DNA of 6,345 nt, from the NCBI GenBank assembly GCA_023387555.1, contig JAEWHY010000336.1:1-6345 (forward strand), given 5' to 3'. Origin of the DNA: Pseudomonadota bacterium (GTDB lineage Bacteria > Pseudomonadota > Alphaproteobacteria > Rhizobiales > Xanthobacteraceae). The notes below the pieces were generated by a model. That model was not told the origin of the DNA and ran no database searches. It worked only from the letters and a program-made list of their open reading frames with translations. Below, one piece after another: positions 1-6,345 of the stretch (positions within the stretch are counted from its first letter, which is position 1; each line of letters starts with the position of its first letter). The position numbers were made by a program, and so were the translations under genes.

Positions 1-73
1 TCCGGCCCACCGGCCGTGGGTCACCAGCGGAGGATAACAAGTTGGCCGCCCGTGCCTGGGCGTCTGTCCTCCG
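1..73. other. Cluster of small hairpins in a gene-free stretch
   Basis: No credible gene is seen here; reading frames through it give arginine-, proline- and glycine-rich translations with no domain. The DNA is full of short inverted repeats: 4-10 with 16-22 (seven pairs, one of them G-T, loop CGGCC), 28-34 with 67-73 (CGGAGGA/TCCTCCG), and inside that second pair 47-51 with 58-62 (CGCCC/GGGCG). The stems stack head to tail like a folded RNA or a composite intergenic repeat. From memory, similar sequence occurs between genes in Bradyrhizobium and relatives, often translated in databases as spurious hypothetical proteins. The left edge may lie outside the window. The stems are seen directly; the family resemblance is recollection. 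Confidence 0.4.
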
Positions 74-103
74 GGGTTGTCGCAGAGCAAGCCTCAAACA
101 CCG

Positions 104-211
104 CGCGCGGAACGCCGACGTTTTCGGTGGTCCGTGGTGACTGCAATCTCGTGTGCTTTCCACATTCGCACACGAGGCCATGGGCTGGCTGAAAGCCCGG
201 CGTTCCGCGCG
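104..211. repeat. Element bounded by a perfect 14-bp inverted repeat with inner hairpins
   Basis: The arms CGCGCGGAACGCCG (104-117) and CGGCGTTCCGCGCG (198-211) are exact reverse complements 80 bases apart. Between them lies a second perfect stem, CTCGTGTGC (148-156) with GCACACGAG (168-176), with an 11-base loop. A weaker stem, GGGCT (182-186) with AGCCC (194-198), competes for one base of the outer arm. Just outside the right arm is another small hairpin (212-229). No open reading frame here looks like a protein. The nested layout suits either an interspersed palindromic element or a small structured RNA; I saw no promoter that would decide between them. It resembles intergenic repeats I recall from Bradyrhizobium genomes. 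Confidence 0.65.
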
Positions 212-250
212 CCCTTGGGTCTTCCAGGGGGAGGAATGCGAGAGGGATTA

Positions 251-262
251 CGGGCGCGCCCG
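251..262. repeat. 12-bp perfect GC palindrome
   Basis: The twelve bases CGGGCGCGCCCG equal their own reverse complement. They lie in the gene-free stretch between the 104-211 element and the 295-489 palindrome. In such GC-rich DNA a chance origin is possible, and nothing marks it as a specific protein site. Confidence 0.4.
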
Positions 263-294
263 CGCCGGCAAAAGAATGGGGCTGGCGGAGCTTT

Positions 295-489
295 GCTTCT
301 TTCCCTCCCCCATGAGCGAAGCGAATGGCGGGGAGGGTGGCTCCGAGCGAAGCGAGGAGTCGGGTGGGGGGAGTTTGCCCCGCGGACGCAATATCAAGTC
401 GATTGCCGCAAGCCCCCCACCCCGATCTCCTTCGCTGTCGCTCAGTCGATCGACCCTCCCCACCGCTACGCGGGGGGAGGGAAAGCAGC
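295..489. repeat. Long imperfect palindromic intergenic element (about 195 bp)
   Basis: The left half (295-371) and right half (413-489) are largely reverse complements. GCTTCTTTCCCTCCCC (295-310) pairs with 474-489 with one mismatch; GGGGAGGGT (330-338) pairs with 453-461; and 345-371 pairs with 413-443 apart from a few single-base bulges. About 40 bases (372-412) form the centre. Each half also folds alone: CCCTCCCC/GGGGAGGG at 303-310/330-337 and at 454-461/474-481. The 11-mer GAGCGAAGCGA occurs twice in the left half (314-324 and 345-355). This is the pattern of a non-autonomous palindromic intergenic repeat common in Bradyrhizobiaceae (recollection). No transposase or clear target-site duplication is visible. 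It ends 57 bases before the hydrolase start. Confidence 0.75.
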
Positions 490-527
490 GCCGAAAAAAG
501 ATAAGTAGAAGACAACACAGATGAATC

Positions 528-535
528 GGGGAGGG
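528..535 (+). promoter_or_regulatory. Ribosome binding site of the alpha/beta hydrolase gene
   Basis: GGGGAGGG is a purine-rich Shine-Dalgarno match about 11-12 bases before the ATG at 547. That spacing is slightly long but usable. It supports ATG 547 as the start, since the protein then begins directly with the first beta strand and the HGAW motif. No convincing -35/-10 pair was found between 490 and 527. Confidence 0.5.
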
Positions 536-546
536 ACCGGACACCC

Positions 547-1257
547 ATGACTACCTACGTTCTCGTTCACGGCGCCTGGGGCGGTGGCTGGAAATATGCG
601 CGCGTCGCCGAGCAATTGCGCCGGCGCGGCCACACCGTGTTCACGCCCACGCTGACCGGCGCCGGCGAGCGCTCGCATCTTCTGTCCGGCACCATCAATC
701 TGACCACCCATGTCACCGATGTGCTGAACGTGATCCGCTACGAGGACCTGTCCGATGTCGTCCTCGCCGGCCATTCCTATGGCGGCATGGTGATCACCGC
801 GGTGGCCGACGCCATCCCGGACCTGATCGCGGCGCTGGTCTATGTCGATGCCTTCGTGCCGGAAGACGGGCAGTCGCTGTTCGACATCAACCTTCCCGCC
901 AACACGCAGATGTTCCTGGCGCGGGCCGGCACCAACGGCGGCCTCTTCATTCCGCCGCCGCCGGCGAAAGACTATTTCGGGGTCAACGATGCCGATGCCG
1001 CGCGAGTCGATGCGCTTGCCGCGCCGCAGCCGATCGGCACCATGGTCGAGAAGATCAGGCTCACCGGCGGCTATCGCGGCGTGAAGCGGAACGTCTATGT
1101 GCACGGCGCGGTGCTGCCGCGCGAAAGTCCGTTCAAGCGTTTCCACGATGCTTCGCTGGCCGCAGGCTGGGACGTGCATGCGCTGCCGTGCGGGCACGAC
1201 ATCATGCTCGACCGGCCGGACGATCTGGCCGCGATCCTGGAGGGGGCCGGACGCTGA
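547..1257 (+). CDS. Alpha/beta hydrolase, small EstC / plant-methylesterase-like family
   Basis: A 236-residue cytoplasmic protein (no signal peptide) of the alpha/beta hydrolase fold. The opening YVLVHGAWGGGW (residues 4-15) carries the oxyanion-hole HG motif. GHSYGG (75-80) is the nucleophile elbow, with Ser77 as catalytic serine, and GHDIM (216-220) holds the catalytic His217. Length and motif order match the esterase-like family that includes Burkholderia EstC and plant methylesterase/hydroxynitrile-lyase relatives. The substrate cannot be told from sequence; ester hydrolysis is the most likely chemistry. The acid residue usually found after beta strand 6 is not obvious: residues 180-200 contain no Asp, only Glu193. 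ATG 547 is chosen because the family's first strand starts right there and a purine-rich Shine-Dalgarno site precedes it. The gene stands alone, preceded by palindromic repeats and convergent with the transpeptidase gene. Family sure; specific function unknown. Confidence 0.92.
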   Translation: MTTYVLVHGAWGGGWKYARVAEQLRRRGHTVFTPTLTGAGERSHLLSGTINLTTHVTDVLNVIRYEDLSDVVLAGHSYGGMVITAVADAIPDLIAALVYVDAFVPEDGQSLFDINLPANTQMFLARAGTNGGLFIPPPPAKDYFGVNDADAARVDALAAPQPIGTMVEKIRLTGGYRGVKRNVYVHGAVLPRESPFKRFHDASLAAGWDVHALPCGHDIMLDRPDDLAAILEGAGR

Positions 1258-1261
1258 GATA

Positions 1262-1364
1262 GAGCGTTTTCGAGCGAAGTGGACACCGGTTCGCGTGAAG
1301 AAAACGCGTCAACGCAAGAACCTAGAGGCTTTTCGCGATTCGAAGAAAAGCGAAAAGACTCTAG
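1262..1364. repeat. Double-hairpin interspersed intergenic repeat
   Basis: Two nested palindromes begin four bases after the hydrolase stop. In the first, GCGTTTTC (1264-1271) pairs exactly with GAAAACGC (1300-1307) and encloses GCGAA (1274-1278) with TTCGC (1290-1294). In the second, CTAGAG (1322-1327) plus CTTTTCGC (1329-1336) pairs with GCGAAAAG (1350-1357) plus CTCTAG (1359-1364), with one mismatch (1328/1358) and a loop containing the palindrome TTCGAA (1339-1344). The stretch from GCGTTTTC to GAAAACGC reads like a repeat I recall in many copies between genes of Bradyrhizobium and Rhodopseudomonas. Its place in a convergent gap fits a role in transcript 3'-end formation or stability, but neither hairpin is followed by a plus-strand T run. 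Confidence 0.75.
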
Positions 1365-1379
1365 CGTCCATGCATATAG

Positions 1380-1410
1380 AAAATGAAAAGGCCGGGCTTG
1401 AGGCCCGGCC
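1380..1410 (-). terminator. Intrinsic terminator of the L,D-transpeptidase gene
   Basis: A perfect 8-bp GC stem (GGCCGGGC at 1390-1397 with GCCCGGCC at 1403-1410) has a 5-base loop. Read on the minus strand it is followed at once by TTTTCATTTT (complement of 1380-1389), a good U-rich tract. It lies about 100 bases past the transpeptidase stop. On the plus strand the stem has no T tract, so it should act mainly in the minus direction. Confidence 0.8.
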
Positions 1411-1510
1411 GTTCGTCGTCGTTCGAAGCGATGGCTGCAAATTCGGTGTTGCAGATCTTGCTTTGCTCGATGCGGGTTGGCCCCGCGTTTTGACGCCCCG
1501 TGAAACGAGA

Positions 1511-2023
1511 TCAGCGCGTGACGACCACGGCGGTGCCGTAGCCGACGCGGTCGAAGAGGTCGAGAATATCGGCGTTGTGCATGCGGATGCATCCGTAGGA
1601 CACGAAGCCGCCGATCGAGCCCGGCACGTTGGTGCCATGGATGGCATATTCGCCGCCAGACAGGGTCAGCGCCGCGGCGCCCATCGGGTTGGCCGGCACG
1701 CCGCCGGGGATCACATTCGGCAGGCGCGGATTGTCGCGCTTCACTTCGGCCGGGGGAGACCAGGCCGGCTTGATGCGCTTGCCGTCGATATAGCGGGTGC
1801 CGAACCAGGACTTGCCGGCGCGGCCGACGCCGACCGGATAGGCGATCGCCTTGCCGCCGCCGATCACATAGTACAGCCGCCGCTGGCTGTGCTTCACCAC
1901 CACGGTGCCGGGGCTGTAGTTCTCCGTGAAGTTGACGGTCTGCCGGGCTTGCGCAGGAGTGGCGGTCAAAAAGGCAGGCGTGGCCGCGGCAACGGCGAGC
2001 GAAAAAGCGAGCGCCAGGCGCAT
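1511..2023 (-). CDS. Periplasmic L,D-transpeptidase, YkuD domain
   Basis: A 170-residue exported protein. Residues 1-26 are a Sec signal peptide with a hydrophobic core and an AQA cleavage motif before Arg27. The YkuD catalytic domain fills residues 37-170. His129 in IHGTN (128-132) and Cys145 in SYGCIRMHN (142-150) form the active site; Cys145 attacks a peptidoglycan stem peptide to make 3-3 cross-links or to attach proteins to peptidoglycan. In rhizobial relatives such small YkuD enzymes can link outer-membrane proteins to the wall; which reaction applies here is unknown. The residue before Gly-Cys is Tyr143 where the classic motif has His. There is no LysM or other wall-binding domain. The start at 2023 has a weak GGGA site 7 bases upstream. 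It is transcribed away from acs, has a structured leader and ends at a strong terminator, so it is probably monocistronic. Confidence 0.93.
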   Translation of the reverse strand: MRLALAFSLAVAAATPAFLTATPAQARQTVNFTENYSPGTVVVKHSQRRLYYVIGGGKAIAYPVGVGRAGKSWFGTRYIDGKRIKPAWSPPAEVKRDNPRLPNVIPGGVPANPMGAAALTLSGGEYAIHGTNVPGSIGGFVSYGCIRMHNADILDLFDRVGYGTAVVVTR

Positions 2024-2045
2024 GATTCATTCCCGAATTGCAATG

Positions 2046-2088
2046 CGGGGCTGTGCGCCCCCCCAATTTGGGCCGGAAAGTAGCCCAA
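2046..2088 (-). promoter_or_regulatory. Structured leader upstream of the transpeptidase gene
   Basis: Two small hairpins lie between the acs terminator and the transpeptidase start: GGGGC (2047-2051) with GCCCC (2057-2061), and TTGGGC (2068-2073) with GCCCAA (2083-2088). No clear -35/-10 pair was found in 2024-2140, although a promoter must lie nearby because the acs terminator separates the genes. The hairpins could be 5'-leader structure or operator-like repeats; neither is proven. Confidence 0.3.
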
Positions 2089-2140
2089 TCGCGGCAGCGG
2101 AAAAAGCACGCCCCGACAAGTAAGTGAAAAGTGTTGAAAT

Positions 2141-2166
2141 TCGGCAACGGGTTATCCCGTTGCCGA
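2141..2166 (-). terminator. Terminator hairpin after acs
   Basis: A perfect 11-bp stem (2141-2151 with 2156-2166) has a four-base loop, 17 bases beyond the acs stop. On the minus strand the next bases are ATTTCAACACTTTTC, a loose U-rich stretch. On the plus strand it is followed by TGTTGTGGTTTTT, so it could also stop transcription entering from the other side. Strong stem, imperfect U tract. Confidence 0.75.
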
Positions 2167-2183
2167 TGTTGTGGTTTTTACCG

Positions 2184-4130
<1,947 letters not shown>

Positions 4131-4133
4131 GAA

Positions 4134-4140
4134 CTCCTCC
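4134..4140 (-). promoter_or_regulatory. Strong ribosome binding site of acs
   Basis: The minus strand reads GGAGGAGTTC followed by ATG. This near-perfect Shine-Dalgarno core at good spacing fixes the acs start at 4130 and argues against the longer in-frame start at 4271. Confidence 0.85.
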
Positions 4141-4194
4141 CTCGACCTCGCACGTTGAAGCGTTGTTTCCGTGCGCCTGTCTTGATTTGCCGCA

Positions 4195-4224
4195 ATTATG
4201 CGACAGGCCATCCTGTAGCGACAA
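4195..4224 (-). promoter_or_regulatory. Probable acs promoter (sigma-70 type)
   Basis: On the minus strand a -35 like TTGTCG (4219-4224) and a -10 like CATAAT (4195-4200) are 18 bases apart. They match the housekeeping consensus at four and five of six positions. Transcription would start near 4188, leaving a leader of about 58 bases before the acs ATG. The spacer contains the inverted repeat ACAGG/CCTGT (4203-4207 and 4212-4216). A second, AGCGAC/GTCGCT (4217-4222 and 4229-4234), overlaps the -35, and TTGC-C-GCAA (4187-4195) covers the likely start site. These are candidate operators; no regulator is identified. Confidence 0.55.
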
Positions 4225-4247
4225 GACCGTCGCTGTCCCACTTTCGT

Positions 4248-4324
4248 CAGGCGCGGCCGGCCGCCTGCCATCTCGCGTCCGGGCGCCGGGGATACCGGCT
4301 GGCAACGGGGTGAATGCCCGTGCC
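4248..4324 (-). terminator. Stem-loops after the tsaD-gpsA-EVE operon (possible terminator)
   Basis: Two hairpins follow the EVE gene stop. GGCAACGGG (4301-4309) pairs with CCCGTGCC (4317-4324) with one bulged A. CAGGCG (4248-4253) pairs with CGCCTG (4262-4267) around a GC palindrome (GCGGCCGGCCGC, 4253-4264). Neither is followed by a U run on the minus strand, so they are not classic intrinsic terminators. They could mark the 3' end of a Rho-dependent transcript, or transcription may continue into acs. Confidence 0.3.
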
Positions 4325-4352
4325 GATCAGGGCCGCTGCCGCGCCGCCGCCG

Positions 4353-4769
4353 TCACATCCCGCCCATCTTGCAGAGGATCTTCCATTCCGCCGCCGTCAC
4401 CGGCTGCACCGACAGCCGCGACAGCTTGACCAGCGCCATGTCCTTGAGCTTCGGCTCATGCTTGATGGCTTCCAGCGTCACCGGCGTCTTCAGCGGCTCT
4501 CGCGCAGCGAAATCGACCACCACCCAGGGGTCGCCGGCCTTGGCGGTCGGATCGGGATAGCTTTCCCGCACCACCTCGACGATGCCGACGATCTCCTTGC
4601 CGATGTTGGAGTGATAGAAGAAGGCGAGATCGCCCTTCTTCATCTTCATGAGATTGAGCTTCGCGGCGTGATTGCGCACGCCGGTCCAGGCTTCGCCCTT
4701 GTTGCCGGATTTTACCTGCTGGTCCCAGGACCAGGCATCCGGTTCGCTCTTCACCAGCCAGTAGTTCAT
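4353..4769 (-). CDS. EVE domain protein (PUA-like fold, modified-base reader family)
   Basis: A 138-residue protein that is essentially one EVE domain. Family hallmarks in order are NYWLVKSEP (2-10), WTGVRNHAA (28-36) with conserved Trp28 and Arg32-Asn33, FFYHSN (50-55), GIVEVV (62-67) and the closing SRLSVQPV (117-124). EVE domains have a PUA/YTH-like fold, and the family is thought to bind modified bases in DNA or RNA through an aromatic pocket; bacterial single-domain members have no settled role. The start at 4769 is one base past the gpsA stop, and its GGAGG ribosome binding site lies inside the end of gpsA, so translation is probably coupled. As last gene of an operon headed by tsaD, a link to RNA modification is tempting but only inferred. 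Confidence 0.92.
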   Translation of the reverse strand: MNYWLVKSEPDAWSWDQQVKSGNKGEAWTGVRNHAAKLNLMKMKKGDLAFFYHSNIGKEIVGIVEVVRESYPDPTAKAGDPWVVVDFAAREPLKTPVTLEAIKHEPKLKDMALVKLSRLSVQPVTAAEWKILCKMGGM

Positions 4770-4770
4770 C

Positions 4771-5760
4771 TCAAGCCTCCGCGCGGAACGGCCGCGTCAT
4801 CAACCGTTCGATCGCCTCGTCGATCGTGACAGTGCCGGCGAGCACGTCGGAGACCGCCTCCGCCACCGGCATGTCGATATCCTGCGCGCGCGCCATCTCG
4901 ATCAGCACCGATGCGGTGTAGACGCCTTCGGCCAGCCCCGATTCGGCGATCGCCTCGAGCGGCGAGAGCCCGCGGCCAAGCGAAAGTCCGAGCGAGAAAT
5001 TGCGCGACTGCGCCGTCGAGCAGCTCAGGATCAGGTCGCCCAGACCGGACAGGCCGGTCAGCGTCTGCGGGCGTGCGCCGAGCGCGCTCCCGAATCGCAT
5101 GAGTTCGGCGAAGCCGCGCGTCGTCAGTGCGGCCGCGGCGCTTGCGCCGAGCCCGCGGCCCGAGACCACGCCGGCGGCGATCGCGAGGACGTTCTTCGCC
5201 GCGCCGCCGATCTCGACGCCGCGCAGATCGGTGGAGTGATACGGCCGGAAGCTCGAGGAGCCCAGCGCCCGCGACAGGGTCGCCGCGGTTTTTTCGTCGC
5301 CGGCCGCGAGTGTGACGGCGGTCGGCAGGCCGCGCGCCACGTCGGATGCAAAGCTCGGACCCGACAGGATGGCGGGAGCGGCATTCGGCGCTGCTTCCGC
5401 GATCACCTGCGTCATGAATTTCTGCGTGCCGCGCTCGATGCCCTTGGCGCAGGCGACCACCGGCATGCCGTTGGTGATCAGCGGGGTGAGAGCCGATGCA
5501 ACTTCGCGCAGCGCCTGTGCCGGCACCGCCACGAGCAGCGCATCGCAGCGTGCGGCATCTTCGAGACTTGCGGTGACGGCAATGCGCTCGTCGATCCGCG
5601 CACCGGGCAGGTGCGCGCTCTCGCGCGTGCGGGCGAGTGTTTCGGCGGCAGAAGTGCTGCGGGTCCACAGTGTGACGTCGCGACCGGCGCGCTGCGCTGC
5701 GCTCGCGAGCGCCACGCCCCAGCTTCCGGCGCCTATGATGGAGAGTCGCTGATACGGCAT
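4771..5760 (-). CDS. gpsA: Glycerol-3-phosphate dehydrogenase [NAD(P)+]
   Basis: A 329-residue cytoplasmic enzyme of normal family length that reduces dihydroxyacetone phosphate to sn-glycerol 3-phosphate, the backbone for phospholipids. The N-terminal Rossmann domain starts at once with the NAD(P)-binding GAGSWG (10-15). AKG (105-107) contains conserved Lys106 and SGPSFA (133-138) lies in the nucleotide/substrate region. The C-terminal helical domain has GGAAKN (185-190) with catalytic Lys189, TRGFAEL (214-220), GLSGLGDL (236-243) and SRN (252-254) with substrate-binding Arg253-Asn254. ATG 5760 is chosen because the Rossmann strand follows immediately; a start at 5871 would add 37 Arg-rich residues overlapping tsaD. 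It begins two bases after the tsaD stop with only a weak Shine-Dalgarno site, so coupled translation is likely. All key residues are present. Confidence 0.97.
   Translation of the reverse strand: MPYQRLSIIGAGSWGVALASAAQRAGRDVTLWTRSTSAAETLARTRESAHLPGARIDERIAVTASLEDAARCDALLVAVPAQALREVASALTPLITNGMPVVACAKGIERGTQKFMTQVIAEAAPNAAPAILSGPSFASDVARGLPTAVTLAAGDEKTAATLSRALGSSSFRPYHSTDLRGVEIGGAAKNVLAIAAGVVSGRGLGASAAAALTTRGFAELMRFGSALGARPQTLTGLSGLGDLILSCSTAQSRNFSLGLSLGRGLSPLEAIAESGLAEGVYTASVLIEMARAQDIDMPVAEAVSDVLAGTVTIDEAIERLMTRPFRAEA
4776..4780 (-). promoter_or_regulatory. Ribosome binding site of the EVE gene inside gpsA
   Basis: GGAGG on the minus strand lies six bases before the EVE ATG and overlaps the last sense codons of gpsA. 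The stop and start are arranged as TGA-G-ATG. The arrangement fixes the EVE start and suggests ribosomes finishing gpsA re-initiate here. Confidence 0.75.
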
Positions 5761-5762
5761 GC

Positions 5763-6345
5763 TCAGACTCGCGGTGCGGCGTGCGTCACCGCTTCGAGCG
5801 GCCAGCGTGCGCGCGGCGCGACATCGAGCGCGTCGGTGAGGCCGACTGCGAGACGCTCCGCGCCCGCCCACGCGATCATCGCACCGTTATCGGTGCACAA
5901 GGCAGGCGGCGGCACAACCAGCCGGATGCGGGTTTCTTCGGTCAGCCGCTGCATCACCTTGCGGACGCTCTGGTTGGCTGCAACGCCGCCCGCTGCGACC
6001 AGCGCATTCGGCGTGCCGTATTGCGCGGCAAACACGCGCAAGCCCGCGCGCAGGCGGCTGTAGACGGTATCGACGATCGCCTGCTGGAACGAGGCACAGA
6101 GGTCGGCGACGTCGCGCTCCGACAGCGGCGCGATTCGCTCGGCCTCGAGTCGCAGCGCGGTCTTGAGCCCGGACAGTGAGAAATCCGGCTCGCGCCGATG
6201 CTGCAGCGGCCGCGGCAGATCGAAGCGATGCGGGTCGCCATGCGCGGCCATTCGCTCGACTTGAGGTCCGCCCGGATAGCCAAGGCCGAGCAGTTTCGCC
6301 GTCTTGTCGAAGGCCTCGCCGATGGCATCGTCCATGGTGTTGCCG
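5763..6345 (-). CDS. tsaD: tRNA t6A threonylcarbamoyltransferase TsaD (C-terminal part, cut by window edge)
   Basis: The last 193 or so residues of TsaD (formerly Gcp/YgjD; full proteins are about 340-360). With TsaB and TsaE it transfers threonylcarbamoyl from TC-AMP to A37 of ANN-decoding tRNAs, forming t6A. The frame runs off the right edge and begins within GNTMDDAIGEAFDK, a known family block, so the N-terminal part with the metal-binding HxxxH motif lies outside. Numbered from the first Met in view (6335): GLGYPGGP (17-24), FSLSGLKTA (52-60), LVAAGGVAANQSVR (112-125) and CTDNGAMIAWAG (147-158), where the Asp of DN is a metal ligand in the ASKHA fold. The stop lies two bases before gpsA. 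No frameshift is seen. It is the upstream gene of the operon visible here. Confidence 0.96.
   Translation of the reverse strand, partial: GNTMDDAIGEAFDKTAKLLGLGYPGGPQVERMAAHGDPHRFDLPRPLQHRREPDFSLSGLKTALRLEAERIAPLSERDVADLCASFQQAIVDTVYSRLRAGLRVFAAQYGTPNALVAAGGVAANQSVRKVMQRLTEETRIRLVVPPPALCTDNGAMIAWAGAERLAVGLTDALDVAPRARWPLEAVTHAAPRV

Noticed and set aside
303..481. Repeated CCCTCCCC/GGGGAGGG blocks as a CRISPR array or G-quadruplex cluster
   Set aside because: The blocks are inverted arms of one palindrome, without regular spacers; the G runs are short and lie in a paired context.
21..548. Long minus-strand frame across the upstream region (175 codons), and overlapping plus-strand frames at 77-508 and 153-524
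   Set aside because: The frames run through palindromic repeats, have low-complexity Arg/Pro/Gly-rich translations with no domain, and look like the spurious hypothetical proteins often called over such repeats.
1095..2147. 350-codon minus-strand frame over the hydrolase end, the gap and the transpeptidase gene
   Set aside because: It passes through the intergenic repeat and the terminator and is out of frame with both real genes.
4131..4271. N-terminal extension of acs to an ATG at 4271
   Set aside because: It would add 47 non-conserved residues and place the likely promoter inside the gene; the strong ribosome site sits at 4134-4140.
5761..5871. N-terminal extension of gpsA to an ATG at 5871
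   Set aside because: It adds 37 Arg-rich residues inside tsaD, and the Rossmann fold starts right after the ATG at 5760.
5236..6063. 275-codon plus-strand frame antisense to gpsA and tsaD
   Set aside because: Shadow of two well-supported genes; composition biased and no motif.

Overview
The window looks like chromosomal DNA from an alphaproteobacterium of the Bradyrhizobium/Rhodopseudomonas group (Nitrobacteraceae). The evidence is high GC, GC-biased third positions, protein sequences typical of that group, and several GC-rich palindromic intergenic elements of the kind scattered through those genomes. The assignment rests on recognition from memory, not on a search.

Layout from left to right. 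Bases 1-546 hold no credible gene. They are densely structured DNA: small hairpins (1-73), a segment bounded by a perfect 14-bp inverted repeat (104-211), and a long imperfect palindrome (295-489). A plus-strand alpha/beta hydrolase follows (547-1257). It converges on a minus-strand periplasmic L,D-transpeptidase (1511-2023). The 253-bp gap between them contains a double-hairpin interspersed repeat (1262-1364) and a good intrinsic terminator for the transpeptidase (1380-1410). Next on the minus strand is acs, acetyl-CoA synthetase (2184-4130). It has a strong ribosome binding site, a plausible sigma-70 type promoter with nested palindromes, and a terminator hairpin 17 bases past its stop. The right end is a tightly packed minus-strand operon transcribed right to left: tsaD (3' part only, cut by the window edge), gpsA and an EVE-domain gene, with 2 and 1 bases between successive coding regions.

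Functionally this is mostly housekeeping: tRNA t6A modification (TsaD), glycerol-3-phosphate synthesis for phospholipids (GpsA), a probable modified-nucleobase reader (EVE), acetate activation (Acs) and peptidoglycan or outer-membrane cross-linking (YkuD-type transpeptidase). I found no phage, CRISPR, toxin-antitoxin, transposase, tRNA or rRNA signal, and no convincing undescribed multi-gene system. The most interesting material is non-coding: three different structured elements around the hydrolase gene, and the palindrome-rich acs promoter.
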